Assembly: GCA_937951645.1 (NCBI GenBank) | Contig: CALFBM010000158.1 | Location: forward strand, 1-34,241 | Length of the DNA: 34,241 nt | Origin: an uncultured Rhizobiaceae group bacterium | Lineage (GTDB): Bacteria > Pseudomonadota > Alphaproteobacteria > Rhizobiales > Rhizobiaceae | Direction: 5' to 3' | Shown: piece by piece, positions 24,755 through 31,804 of the stretch | How the letters are laid out: every line of letters begins with the position of its first letter | How positions within the stretch are numbered: position 1 is the stretch's first letter | Notes under the pieces: model-generated | Told to the model about the DNA's origin: nothing | Database searches by the model: none | The model's input: the letters and a program-made list of their open reading frames with translations, nothing else | Translations under genes and position numbers: made by a program

Positions 24755-25648
24755 TCAAGCTAAAACAGTTTCTTTAAAAGGCGTTCTTCGAAACGCCTTT
24801 TTTTGTGGCAGTAACGCAATGCCTGTTTGTTTTTTTTCTGTGTCTGGTAAAACATCGTGACTTGGCCAAATGCCGCTTGCAAGACATTCCATATATCCAT
24901 TGTTGAGAGAAGCGGATTGCATGGCAAATTGCGCATCTTGAAAGTTATATTCAAGAGCATGGTTTTCAATGAAGATTTGGTTTTCATCAGCTTCGATTGT
25001 AGCAAACCATATTCTGCGTGTTCCGTCATTTGCCGGCATGCCACTTGCACCAGTGTTTAGCCAAGGCTTATTGTTTGTTGCACCTAAAAATGGAATGCCT
25101 GAATGTCCAACGATATATCCATCAATATTTTTGCAATAATCTTCATTTGCCAAGGTGGAGGGGAAGATAAATTTATTAATTGAATGCGGAGTTGCATGTG
25201 TCACCAACAAATTATGCTGACCGATTTGTGCTATTAGTTGTCTTGGCAGGCTTCCCATCCAATTTGCGGTTTGAGAATTTATATTTGATAGACAAAAATT
25301 ATACCATTGATTGGACAATATGCTGCATTCGCTTCCCTTTTCAAACCCGCACCCGCAATTGCTTGAGTTGTTTGCGATGGCTTCTTCGCAATTTCCCATG
25401 ATGATATGGTCGACTGAAGCCTTGATGAGCTCGACAGTTTCAACAGGGTTTGCGCAATAGGCAATCATGTCGCCTGTGAATATTATTTCACTACTTTCAA
25501 AGCCAAGTTCTGTTGCTTTTTTTATAATAGTTTCTGTAGCCTGCAGATTGCCGTAAGCCCCTCCAAATATGAAAGCTTTTTTACCAATATCAAGTTTGTA
25601 GGGAAGCGGATTTATTGTCGTATTCTGTGTCATGCATTGGCGATACAT
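24755..25648 (-). CDS. Variant metallophosphoesterase-family protein
   Basis: This 297-residue protein resembles calcineurin-like phosphoesterases of the YfcE/ApaH-like type, but several metal ligands differ. The first motif, normally DxHGN, is GAYGN (Gly30, Tyr32), and GNHD is GNCE. GHTH is GHSG, while FTGDMIAYC and LLVTHATPH keep their Asp and His. A Cys cluster (NCGCGF...SEC, near 98-109) follows the GNCE motif. A similar GGxYxNLQA form occurs in other alphaproteobacterial proteins as I remember them, so this is probably a conserved subfamily with changed chemistry or none. An ATG at 25633 (MTQNTT) is an equally good start. Its stop codon abuts that of the RTX gene with no base between, and its last codons contain the RTX terminator. 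Confidence 0.75.
   Translation of the reverse strand: MYRQCMTQNTTINPLPYKLDIGKKAFIFGGAYGNLQATETIIKKATELGFESSEIIFTGDMIAYCANPVETVELIKASVDHIIMGNCEEAIANNSSNCGCGFEKGSECSILSNQWYNFCLSNINSQTANWMGSLPRQLIAQIGQHNLLVTHATPHSINKFIFPSTLANEDYCKNIDGYIVGHSGIPFLGATNNKPWLNTGASGMPANDGTRRIWFATIEADENQIFIENHALEYNFQDAQFAMQSASLNNGYMECLASGIWPSHDVLPDTEKKQTGIALLPQKKAFRRTPFKETVLA
24776..24805 (+). terminator. Rho-independent terminator of the RTX gene, inside convergent coding sequence
   Basis: AAAAGGCGTT (24776-24785) pairs with AACGCCTTTT (24792-24801) over a six-base loop, and the T run continues to 24804. The hairpin starts 21 bases after the RTX stop and lies wholly within codons of the phosphoesterase, where it encodes KKAFRRTPF. 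Confidence 0.85.
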
Positions 25649-25724
25649 CGCTTTTGTGTATACAGCAATGCATGTTTTTAAATCTTGGCTTGCGGTTCAG
25701 TAAAATTTGCGTCAGTAAACATTT

Positions 25725-26522
25725 ATGTCAGCAGGTACAAATAGAACACGTGAACTCATTACAGGTGGGCCAGTTATTATTCTGGTTGAACCACAACTGG
25801 GTGAAAATATAGGCATGGTTGCGCGCGCGATGGCAAATTTTGGTCTAAGTGAGTTGCGTCTTGTTAATCCGCGTGATGGATGGCCTAGTGAAAAGGCGAG
25901 GGCGGTAGCAGCTAAAGCGGATCATGTGATTGAGGGGGTTAAGGTTTTTGATACGCTTGAAGAGGCAATCGGGGATCTTAACCGACTACTTGCAACAACA
26001 GCTCGGCAGCGCGATATGCTAAAACCGGTTTTGGCACCGGACGTTGCTGCCAGTCTTGTAAAGGCGCGCATGGCTGTGAATGAAAAGGTTGGTATCTTGT
26101 TTGGACGTGAGCGTTGGGGGCTTGAGAATAATGAAGTTGCGCTTGCTGATGAAATTATAACTTTTCCGGTTAATCCGGCTTTTGCATCACTTAATATAGC
26201 ACAAGCTGTATTGCTAATGTCCTATGAGTGGATGCGAACCTCTATAGAAAAAGGTGAAACACGCTTTGAAACTCCAGAAAAAGTTCCAGCTTCCAAAGAC
26301 GCTTTGGTAAGCTTATTGGAGCACCTTGAAGAAGCTCTTGATGAGGCCAAGTATTTTTATCCGCCAGAAAGGCGTGAAAGAATGTCTGTTAATTTGCGTA
26401 GTATATTCACTCATGCCGGACTTCAAAAACAAGAAGTACAGACTCTACACGGTGTTATTGCTGCTTTAGAGCGACGTTGGATGCGGCCACGCGGGACAAA
26501 ACCTCAGCCAGAGGAAGAATGA
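25725..26522 (+). CDS. trmJ: tRNA (cytidine/uridine-2'-O-)-methyltransferase TrmJ-like
   Basis: This 265-residue SPOUT-fold methyltransferase would methylate the ribose at position 32 of certain tRNAs using S-adenosylmethionine. The knotted C-terminal half shows the three family blocks: EPQLGENIGMVARAMANFG (motif 1, with the catalytic Arg), ILFGRERWGLENNEVALAD (motif 2) and NPAFASLNIAQAVLLMSYE (motif 3). The C-terminal extension of about 80 residues (ERRERMSVNLRSIFTHAGL) is the usual TrmJ tail. Length and motifs fit TrmJ/YfiF-type better than TrmL, which is shorter. The Shine-Dalgarno sequence is weak. The PAP2 gene begins 67 bases downstream. Confidence 0.9.
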   Translation: MSAGTNRTRELITGGPVIILVEPQLGENIGMVARAMANFGLSELRLVNPRDGWPSEKARAVAAKADHVIEGVKVFDTLEEAIGDLNRLLATTARQRDMLKPVLAPDVAASLVKARMAVNEKVGILFGRERWGLENNEVALADEIITFPVNPAFASLNIAQAVLLMSYEWMRTSIEKGETRFETPEKVPASKDALVSLLEHLEEALDEAKYFYPPERRERMSVNLRSIFTHAGLQKQEVQTLHGVIAALERRWMRPRGTKPQPEEE

Positions 26523-26589
26523 TGAATTGTTGCAAATTCTTCTGCGGTACGGCATGAAACCTTGATTAGATATTTTAAATGGCAGGGGA

Positions 26590-27366
26590 TTGGTCATCAA
26601 AAAGTGGTTTAGTAGTGTTCGTAGTTTTTTTAGGTTTATAAAAAACCGTAAAGTAACGGAAAAATTTGGCTTGCTGCCAGATATTCGTATTTTACTGGCC
26701 GTTATATGTACTGTTTTGATTTCAATTGGCTTGATGTATTTTTATGCTGATCCAATTTACATGGAATGGTTCATGGTTTCCAACACAGATGACCCGGATA
26801 GTATCTATACAAAAACGACTGATTTGGCTCAGTCGCATTTGGTATTAGTACCTACCGGTATCATTATACTGCTTATTTCTGTTTTTAAGGTTACACCTGC
26901 TTTTCGGAATGAGCTTACAATATGGCATCACCGCTTTATGATGGTATATTTTATATTTACAACCATTGCCTTCAGTGGACTTTTAACTTTGCTACTGAAG
27001 AATATTTTTGGCCGGGTAAGGCCAAATTTTTATGATGGTGCAAGCTTATGGCAATCGTTCCCGTTTTCTGGTGAATATGGCTTTACGAGCTTTCCGTCAG
27101 GACACGCTACCACAGCAGGTGCGATTGCCATGGTGGCTTATCTCTTTATTCCAAAGGTTAGTCCATTATTTGCGTTGTTTGCCATTTGGATTGCAATAAC
27201 GCGTTTGGGGGTAGGAGCCCATTATCCTGCAGATGTTACGGCCGGGCTTTTTGTTGGCGCAATATTTACCTGGCTTTATGCACGTTCATTTGCTCGCAAG
27301 CGGCTACTGTTTCGTTTTGACATGCAAGGAAAGTTGATGCTTCGCAGACCATACGGTTCACGTTGA
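26590..27366 (+). CDS. PAP2-family membrane phosphatase
   Basis: This 258-residue membrane phosphatase of the PAP2 (type 2 phosphatidic acid phosphatase) superfamily probably acts on a lipid phosphate or undecaprenyl pyrophosphate at the periplasmic face. The three catalytic motifs are KNIFGRVRP (KxxxxxxRP), FPSGH (PSGH) and TRLGVGAHYPAD (SRxxxxxHxxxD, with Thr for Ser). About six hydrophobic helices are visible, the first at residues 34-50. No in-frame ATG exists near the 5' end. The TTG at 26590 is the best start, although the AGGGG before it is only one base away. An out-of-frame ATG at 26579 leads nowhere. The next gene, murI, belongs to peptidoglycan synthesis, which gives weak support for a cell-wall lipid carrier role. 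Confidence 0.85.
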   Translation: MVIKKWFSSVRSFFRFIKNRKVTEKFGLLPDIRILLAVICTVLISIGLMYFYADPIYMEWFMVSNTDDPDSIYTKTTDLAQSHLVLVPTGIIILLISVFKVTPAFRNELTIWHHRFMMVYFIFTTIAFSGLLTLLLKNIFGRVRPNFYDGASLWQSFPFSGEYGFTSFPSGHATTAGAIAMVAYLFIPKVSPLFALFAIWIAITRLGVGAHYPADVTAGLFVGAIFTWLYARSFARKRLLFRFDMQGKLMLRRPYGSR

Positions 27367-27424
27367 GTTCTAAACGCGTTATTGATTGATTCTCGATTTC
27401 ATTCAGTGATGTAAGTTGTACTCT

Positions 27425-28213
27425 ATGACTATTCTTGTTTTTGACTCCGGTATTGGTGGTTTAACAGTTCTCCGCGAAGCACGTGTAATGATGGCTGGTC
27501 GCAGATTTGTATATGTGGCAGATGACGCAGCTTTTCCTTATGGAGATTGGGAAGAAGTGGCGCTTTGTGATCGGATGGTTAAACTTTTTGGCGAGTTGAT
27601 TGAACGATGGAAACCTGAAATTTGTGTTATAGCTTGTAATACAGCCTCAACCGTTGGTATTTCTGCCCTTCGTAAAGCTTACCCGCAACAACAATTTGTT
27701 GGTACTGTACCTGCCATTAAACCTGCTGCAGAGAGAACGAGTTCCGGACTTGTATCTGTTTTGGCAACTCCTGGAACCGTAAAACGCCAATATACGCGTG
27801 ATCTGATTGAGCAATATGCAAGCAAGTGCCATGTTACGCTTGTTGGCAGTACCAAATTAGCGGCATTGGCTGAAGCTTATATGCGTGGTGGTTTTACAGA
27901 TGAAGAGGCCGTTAAAGAAGAAATCATGCCTTGTTTCGTCGGTGATGGAATTCGTCGAACAGATATTGTTGTGCTTGCATGTACGCATTATCCTTTTCTT
28001 GCCAATAGAATGCGCAAGATGGCTCCATGGCCTGTTGATTGGATTGATACCTCTGAGGCAATTGCGAGGCGCGCATATAATTTATTGCAGGCCAGTAAAA
28101 CCAATAATATTGCTGAATTTCAAGAAATGGATGATGTTGCTTATTTCACCAGTGGGCAGCCCATTGATGAAACACGTCAACTGCTTGCGGGCTTTGGTCT
28201 TAAACCTGCTTAA
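27425..28213 (+). CDS. murI: Glutamate racemase
   Basis: This 262-residue enzyme makes D-glutamate for peptidoglycan. The two catalytic cysteines are in IACNTAS (near residue 70) and LACTHYPF (near residue 184), and [11 protein letters not shown] at the N-terminus and [10 protein letters not shown] are typical of MurI. The TTG at 27416 is in frame, but the ATG at 27425 (MTILVFDSG) gives the standard N-terminus. The ribosome binding site is weak. The gene follows the PAP2 phosphatase by about 60 bases and precedes rpsD, which has its own leader. No terminator is obvious right after the stop. Confidence 0.95.
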   Translation: MTILVFDSGIGGLTVLREARVMMAGRRFVYVADDAAFPYGDWEEVALCDRMVKLFGELIERWKPEICVIACNTASTVGISALRKAYPQQQFVGTVPAIKPAAERTSSGLVSVLATPGTVKRQYTRDLIEQYASKCHVTLVGSTKLAALAEAYMRGGFTDEEAVKEEIMPCFVGDGIRRTDIVVLACTHYPFLANRMRKMAPWPVDWIDTSEAIARRAYNLLQASKTNNIAEFQEMDDVAYFTSGQPIDETRQLLAGFGLKPA

Positions 28214-28227
28214 AGTGCATATAATCC

Positions 28228-28256
28228 TTGACTTTCGGGCATGGAATAGATTATTT
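28228..28256 (+). promoter_or_regulatory. Possible sigma-70-type promoter for rpsD
   Basis: TTGACT (28228-28233) is followed 17 bases later by TTATTT (28251-28256). Position and spacing suit a promoter that would give a leader of about 170 bases ahead of rpsD. The -10 match is poor, so this is tentative. Confidence 0.35.
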
Positions 28257-28318
28257 CACAGTCATTGATTGGCATTCGTGTTATTCGATGACTAACGTAT
28301 CCCGTGACTGCTTTCACA

Positions 28319-28407
28319 AAACGTGAGTGAGACTGTCTGTCGGCAAGGCTAAACTGCTTTGCAGAGGAGGGTACGTTTCCTTCACCCAAGACATTAAGTT
28401 TTGGGTG
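28319..28407 (+). promoter_or_regulatory. Structured 5' leader of rpsD
   Basis: Three helices can be drawn. AAACGT (28319-28324) pairs with ACGTTT (28373-28378) and encloses GCAAGGC/GCTTTGC (28343-28349, 28356-28362, six-base loop). A separate CACCCAA/TTGGGTG hairpin (28383-28389, 28401-28407) follows. S4 is an autogenous translational repressor in several bacteria, so an S4-responsive leader is a reasonable hypothesis. I do not recognise a named RNA family. Confidence 0.45.
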
Positions 28408-28437
28408 TAATTTATTGATGTTAAGTAAGGAAATGTA

Positions 28438-29055
28438 ATGAGCAAGCGTATTTCAGCTAAGTATAAAATTGATCGCCGTCTTGGTGAAAATATCTGGGGT
28501 CGTCCAAAGTCACCCGTTAACCGCCGTGAGTATGGCCCAGGCGAACATGGTCAGCGCCGCAAGGGTAAACCATCCGATTTTGGTATCCAGCTTCATGCAA
28601 AGCAAAAATTGAAAGGTTACTACGGTAATATTTCTGAAAAACAATTCCGCAAGATTTATGGTGAAGCTGTTCGCCAAAAAGGCGATACATCTGAAAATCT
28701 TATTGGTCTTCTTGAAAGTCGTCTGGATGCAATTGTGTATCGTGCAAAATTTGTTGCGACTGTTTTCGCTGCACGTCAGTTCATCAATCACGGTCATGTC
28801 AAGGTAAATGGTTCTAAAGTTGATATTTCTTCTTATCGCTGCAAAGTGGGCGACGTGATTGAAGTTCGTGAGAAATCAAAGCAACTTGCATTTGTTCTTG
28901 AAGCTAATCAGCTCGCTGAACGCGATGTTCCTGATTATATCGATGCAGACCATAGCAAAATGACTGCAACATATGTTCGCAAACCTGCATTTGGTGATGT
29001 GCCTTATCCGGTGCAAATGGAACCAAACCTGGTAGTCGAATTTTACTCACGCTAA
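28438..29055 (+). CDS. rpsD: 30S ribosomal protein S4
   Basis: This 205-residue primary 16S rRNA-binding protein nucleates 30S assembly. Family blocks seen are [20 protein letters not shown] at residues 16-35, [35 protein letters not shown] and the S4 RNA-binding domain ([19 protein letters not shown]). It ends in [17 protein letters not shown]. It is full length and lacks the zinc-type N-terminal cysteines. TAAGGA precedes the ATG. As in other alphaproteobacteria, it stands alone and not in the alpha operon. A structured leader of about 90 bases precedes it and a strong terminator follows. Confidence 0.98.
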   Translation: MSKRISAKYKIDRRLGENIWGRPKSPVNRREYGPGEHGQRRKGKPSDFGIQLHAKQKLKGYYGNISEKQFRKIYGEAVRQKGDTSENLIGLLESRLDAIVYRAKFVATVFAARQFINHGHVKVNGSKVDISSYRCKVGDVIEVREKSKQLAFVLEANQLAERDVPDYIDADHSKMTATYVRKPAFGDVPYPVQMEPNLVVEFYSR

Positions 29056-29080
29056 TCGTGATCAAAATATGCACTGAATT

Positions 29081-29106
29081 AATGCCCGGTTAGTCCGGGC
29101 ATTTTT
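29081..29106 (+). terminator. Strong terminator after rpsD
   Basis: AATGCCCGG (29081-29089) and CCGGGCATT (29095-29103) form a perfect 9-bp stem with a five-base loop, running into a T tract that ends at 29106. Confidence 0.92.
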
Positions 29107-29153
29107 GTATGTGTAGAAGGTTTGTTCATTTTATAATTATATAATTTCGCTTG

Positions 29154-29169
29154 TGTGATATGTGTCACA
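29154..29169. promoter_or_regulatory. CRP/FNR-like palindromic site upstream of the L,D-transpeptidase gene
   Basis: TGTGA (29154-29158), six bases, then TCACA (29165-29169) is an exact CRP-type consensus. A further TGTGA half site lies at 29181-29185. It is about 115 bases upstream of the start codon. The regulator is not known. Confidence 0.45.
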
Positions 29170-29283
29170 ATGAAGCAAAATGTGATAAGTCTTGATAATA
29201 TGATTTGATTATCTGATTGTTGTAATGCTATTTGTGACGTAAGGTAATATTTTCTTTGTACTTCTTTTTAAGAGGGAAATTAT

Positions 29284-31185
29284 ATGAAAACGCGCATTCT
29301 TCTTGGTGTTTTAGTGGCTGGAAGCATGGTCTCTGCTCCTGTAATTGCGGATGCTGCCCAGAAGAGAAAAACTCTTTTTGAAGTTCTTTTTAATAAGGCA
29401 CACAAGCGCAAGCTGAAAAAGAAGCAAAGGCTCCAGGCTTTGCGCGACCAACAAAATCAGAGGCTTGAAGAGACCAGACCCAAGAAAATCGTAAAAGTTC
29501 AAACCAGCAAGAATTATGCGTACCGTGTTGTTAAGCGCGCACCAATTTTACTTGCCGCAGCACCAATCAAGTTTGCGCTTGCAGAAACAGGTAACGCACC
29601 TTCACAAGTTGAAACAGTAAAATTATCACCTCTTACAGCAGATATCGTAAATGCCGGTAACATGAACATGCGTGCCGAGGCGCATTTGGCTGAAGCTGTG
29701 TCAGGTTTTTATAAAGATAATCAAGATTATTATTGGATTGATGAAAACGGGGCATGGAATTCGCGCGCTAATTTAGTATTAAAAGTTCTCTCAGAAGCAG
29801 AAACTTATGGTTTGCGAGCTAGTGATTATAACGTTGATATGTCCGAGTTTCCTTCAGAACTGACAGAAAAAGCTATTTCGCGTGAGAAGATCAACCGGGA
29901 AATTTCGCTGACGACTGCTGTTTTGCGTTATGCGATGGACGCCAAATTTGGAACCATTAATCCAAATCGCTTAAGCGGTTATCATGATTTTCCTGTTCAA
30001 TATGGTAAAGCATCGAGTATTCTGAATGATATCATGCAAAGCAGTATTCTTTTGCACACGCTTCAATCATTTCATCCTTCAAATGAAAAATTCATGGCGC
30101 TGAAACGCGAGCTTGCTAAGCTTCGTAATGTTGAAGATGATATTATTGAACTTGATGCAAAGACATTTATAAAACCACGTCAATTACACGCTGAACTTCC
30201 AAACGTCATCATGGCTATCAAGAAGCGAGGTTCAAAGGAATTGTTGGAAACTCATTTTGAAGTTCTGGATGAGTATTATGGTTATCTGGAATATTCAAAG
30301 GAACTCGTTGCTGTTGTAAAGGCTTATCAAAAAGAGGCTGGTCTTGGGCCCGACGGTATCATTGGTCGTAATACAATAACCAAACTGGCCGGCATTCCAT
30401 CCGAAGACAAAGCCATGAAGTTAGCTTTGTCCATGGAGCGTTTGCGTTGGCACCCTCATCAACTTGGTGAGCGCCATGTTTTTATTAATCAACCGGAATA
30501 TCGTGCCCGCTACATTGAAAATGGGAAAGAAGCCTTATCAATGCGCGTTGTGGTTGGTAAAAAATCCAATCAGACAAATTTCTTTTATGATGAAATTGAG
30601 AAGGTTGTTTACAACCCATATTGGGGGGTGCCGCGTTCAATTCTTGTAAATGAGTTTTTGCCAAAATCTCTTCAGAATCCTGGTTATTTGGACGAAAGAG
30701 GCTATGAAGTTCACCGTTTTAACGGGAAGAAGATCTCTTCATCATCAGTTGATTGGTATAATGTTGGGGAGCACCCCAAATTTAGTGTTCGCCAAGTACC
30801 CGGACCTAAGAATGCCTTGGGTAAGTTGAAAATACTTTTCCCAAACAAGCATGCTATTTACATGCATGACACGCCAGCCAAGAGCTTGTTTAAAAAACAA
30901 CATCGTGCCTTTAGTCATGGATGTGTAAGATTGCATGACCCACAGGCGATGGCTGCTGCGGTACTCGGTACTTCGAAGCGTAATATCAATTCAAAAATTG
31001 CGCCTGGTAAAAATAAAACCGAGTTTCTTTCTTCAAAAGTGCCAGTTTATGTTTCGTATTTTACTGCATGGCCACAAGAAGATGGAACCGTTAAATATTT
31101 TAATGATATGTATGCTCGTGATGCCCATTTGATCAAGGCTTTTAAAGCTACAGAAAAAGCCAGATCAACAAGCATAAATTCTTGA
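29284..31185 (+). CDS. YcbB-type L,D-transpeptidase
   Basis: This 633-residue periplasmic enzyme cross-links peptidoglycan stems through 3-3 bonds or attaches proteins to them. A signal peptide (about residues 1-24, ending ADA) is followed by a very basic stretch, a helical scaffold domain and a PG_binding_1 motif (VVKAYQKEAGLGPDGIIG, near 345). The YkuD catalytic domain has HDTPAKSLF and AFSHGCVRL with the nucleophile Cys547. The size and the order scaffold, peptidoglycan-binding and catalytic domains match YcbB/LdtD-type enzymes. AGAGGG precedes the ATG. In polar-growing rhizobia, L,D-transpeptidases are important at the growth pole, which fits the GPR-like gene elsewhere in this window. 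The gene appears monocistronic with a CRP-like site upstream. Confidence 0.93.
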   Translation: MKTRILLGVLVAGSMVSAPVIADAAQKRKTLFEVLFNKAHKRKLKKKQRLQALRDQQNQRLEETRPKKIVKVQTSKNYAYRVVKRAPILLAAAPIKFALAETGNAPSQVETVKLSPLTADIVNAGNMNMRAEAHLAEAVSGFYKDNQDYYWIDENGAWNSRANLVLKVLSEAETYGLRASDYNVDMSEFPSELTEKAISREKINREISLTTAVLRYAMDAKFGTINPNRLSGYHDFPVQYGKASSILNDIMQSSILLHTLQSFHPSNEKFMALKRELAKLRNVEDDIIELDAKTFIKPRQLHAELPNVIMAIKKRGSKELLETHFEVLDEYYGYLEYSKELVAVVKAYQKEAGLGPDGIIGRNTITKLAGIPSEDKAMKLALSMERLRWHPHQLGERHVFINQPEYRARYIENGKEALSMRVVVGKKSNQTNFFYDEIEKVVYNPYWGVPRSILVNEFLPKSLQNPGYLDERGYEVHRFNGKKISSSSVDWYNVGEHPKFSVRQVPGPKNALGKLKILFPNKHAIYMHDTPAKSLFKKQHRAFSHGCVRLHDPQAMAAAVLGTSKRNINSKIAPGKNKTEFLSSKVPVYVSYFTAWPQEDGTVKYFNDMYARDAHLIKAFKATEKARSTSINS

Positions 31186-31236
31186 AGTTGGAAATCCGGT
31201 ATTAAAACCTAGCTTATACGGACAGCTTTTTTGCTG

Positions 31237-31253
31237 CACGTTTATACGTGTTT
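31237..31253 (+). terminator. Weak hairpin after the L,D-transpeptidase gene
   Basis: CACGT (31237-31241), TTAT, ACGTG (31246-31250) and TTT form a short stem in the 66-base gap between convergent genes. It is a weak terminator candidate only. Confidence 0.3.
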
Positions 31254-31785
31254 AGCGTTTGGCAAAATTTATAGTTCCAACTTTAAACACTTTTCCTGAT
31301 TTGGGGTCTGTTCGGCTGATATCAACGATAAATGTTTTTGCGCTTCGGCTATTTAAGTTGATCTTGGCAACGATGTTTTGTTTTGAAATACGATCTCGTG
31401 CCTTAAAGCTAAAATTAATTTTTGAACCACTTCTTTTCCCACTAAAATTGCTTTGTTTCAAATTAGCAAGTGAGCGAAACATTGATGCTGAGTAAGCATT
31501 TTTACCACCGTTTTGCTGGATATAACCATTAAGGCTGAAAATAAAACCGCTTACTGCGCAATTACCTGACATTTTTAGCTTGGATGTACCATCTTGTTTG
31601 CTTCTAAGCTTGCAACGAATGGACTCGTTTTTGGCCTTTGGTCCTGATTTTACCAAGCCTTTACCGCGCCAGCTACCTGACATATTTTCAAATATTTGAG
31701 GTGAGGCAAATGCACTGATTGACGTTGCAGGTATTGTAAAAAGCCCAAGTGAAAATACACTCGCAACAATTAATTTTTTTAACAT
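31252..31785 (-). CDS. Small secreted protein with SGSWRGKG motif (177 aa)
   Basis: I cannot name this protein. It starts with MLKKLIVASVFSLGLFTIP, a clear signal peptide probably cut near AFA-SP (about residue 28). The mature protein opens with ENMSGSWRGKG, which resembles the beginning of conserved rhizobial periplasmic proteins of unknown function. It then alternates polar and hydrophobic residues as in a beta-barrel or lipocalin-like sheet. It is strongly basic and has two cysteines in the CKLRSK and NCAVSG segments. Earlier in-frame starts at 31824 and 31797 exist, but GGAGG lies five to six bases before the ATG at 31785 and decides the start. It follows the MMPL exporter gene by 19 bases, so it is probably its operon partner. 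Confidence 0.75.
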   Translation of the reverse strand: MLKKLIVASVFSLGLFTIPATSISAFASPQIFENMSGSWRGKGLVKSGPKAKNESIRCKLRSKQDGTSKLKMSGNCAVSGFIFSLNGYIQQNGGKNAYSASMFRSLANLKQSNFSGKRSGSKINFSFKARDRISKQNIVAKINLNSRSAKTFIVDISRTDPKSGKVFKVGTINFAKR

Positions 31786-31804
31786 TTTTTCCTCCATGCC
31801 ATTA

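Noticed and set aside
28214-28437. A tRNA or SRP RNA gene between murI and rpsD
   Set aside because: There is no cloverleaf, T-loop GTTCRA signature or SRP GGAA-capped hairpin. The pairing seen fits an mRNA leader better.
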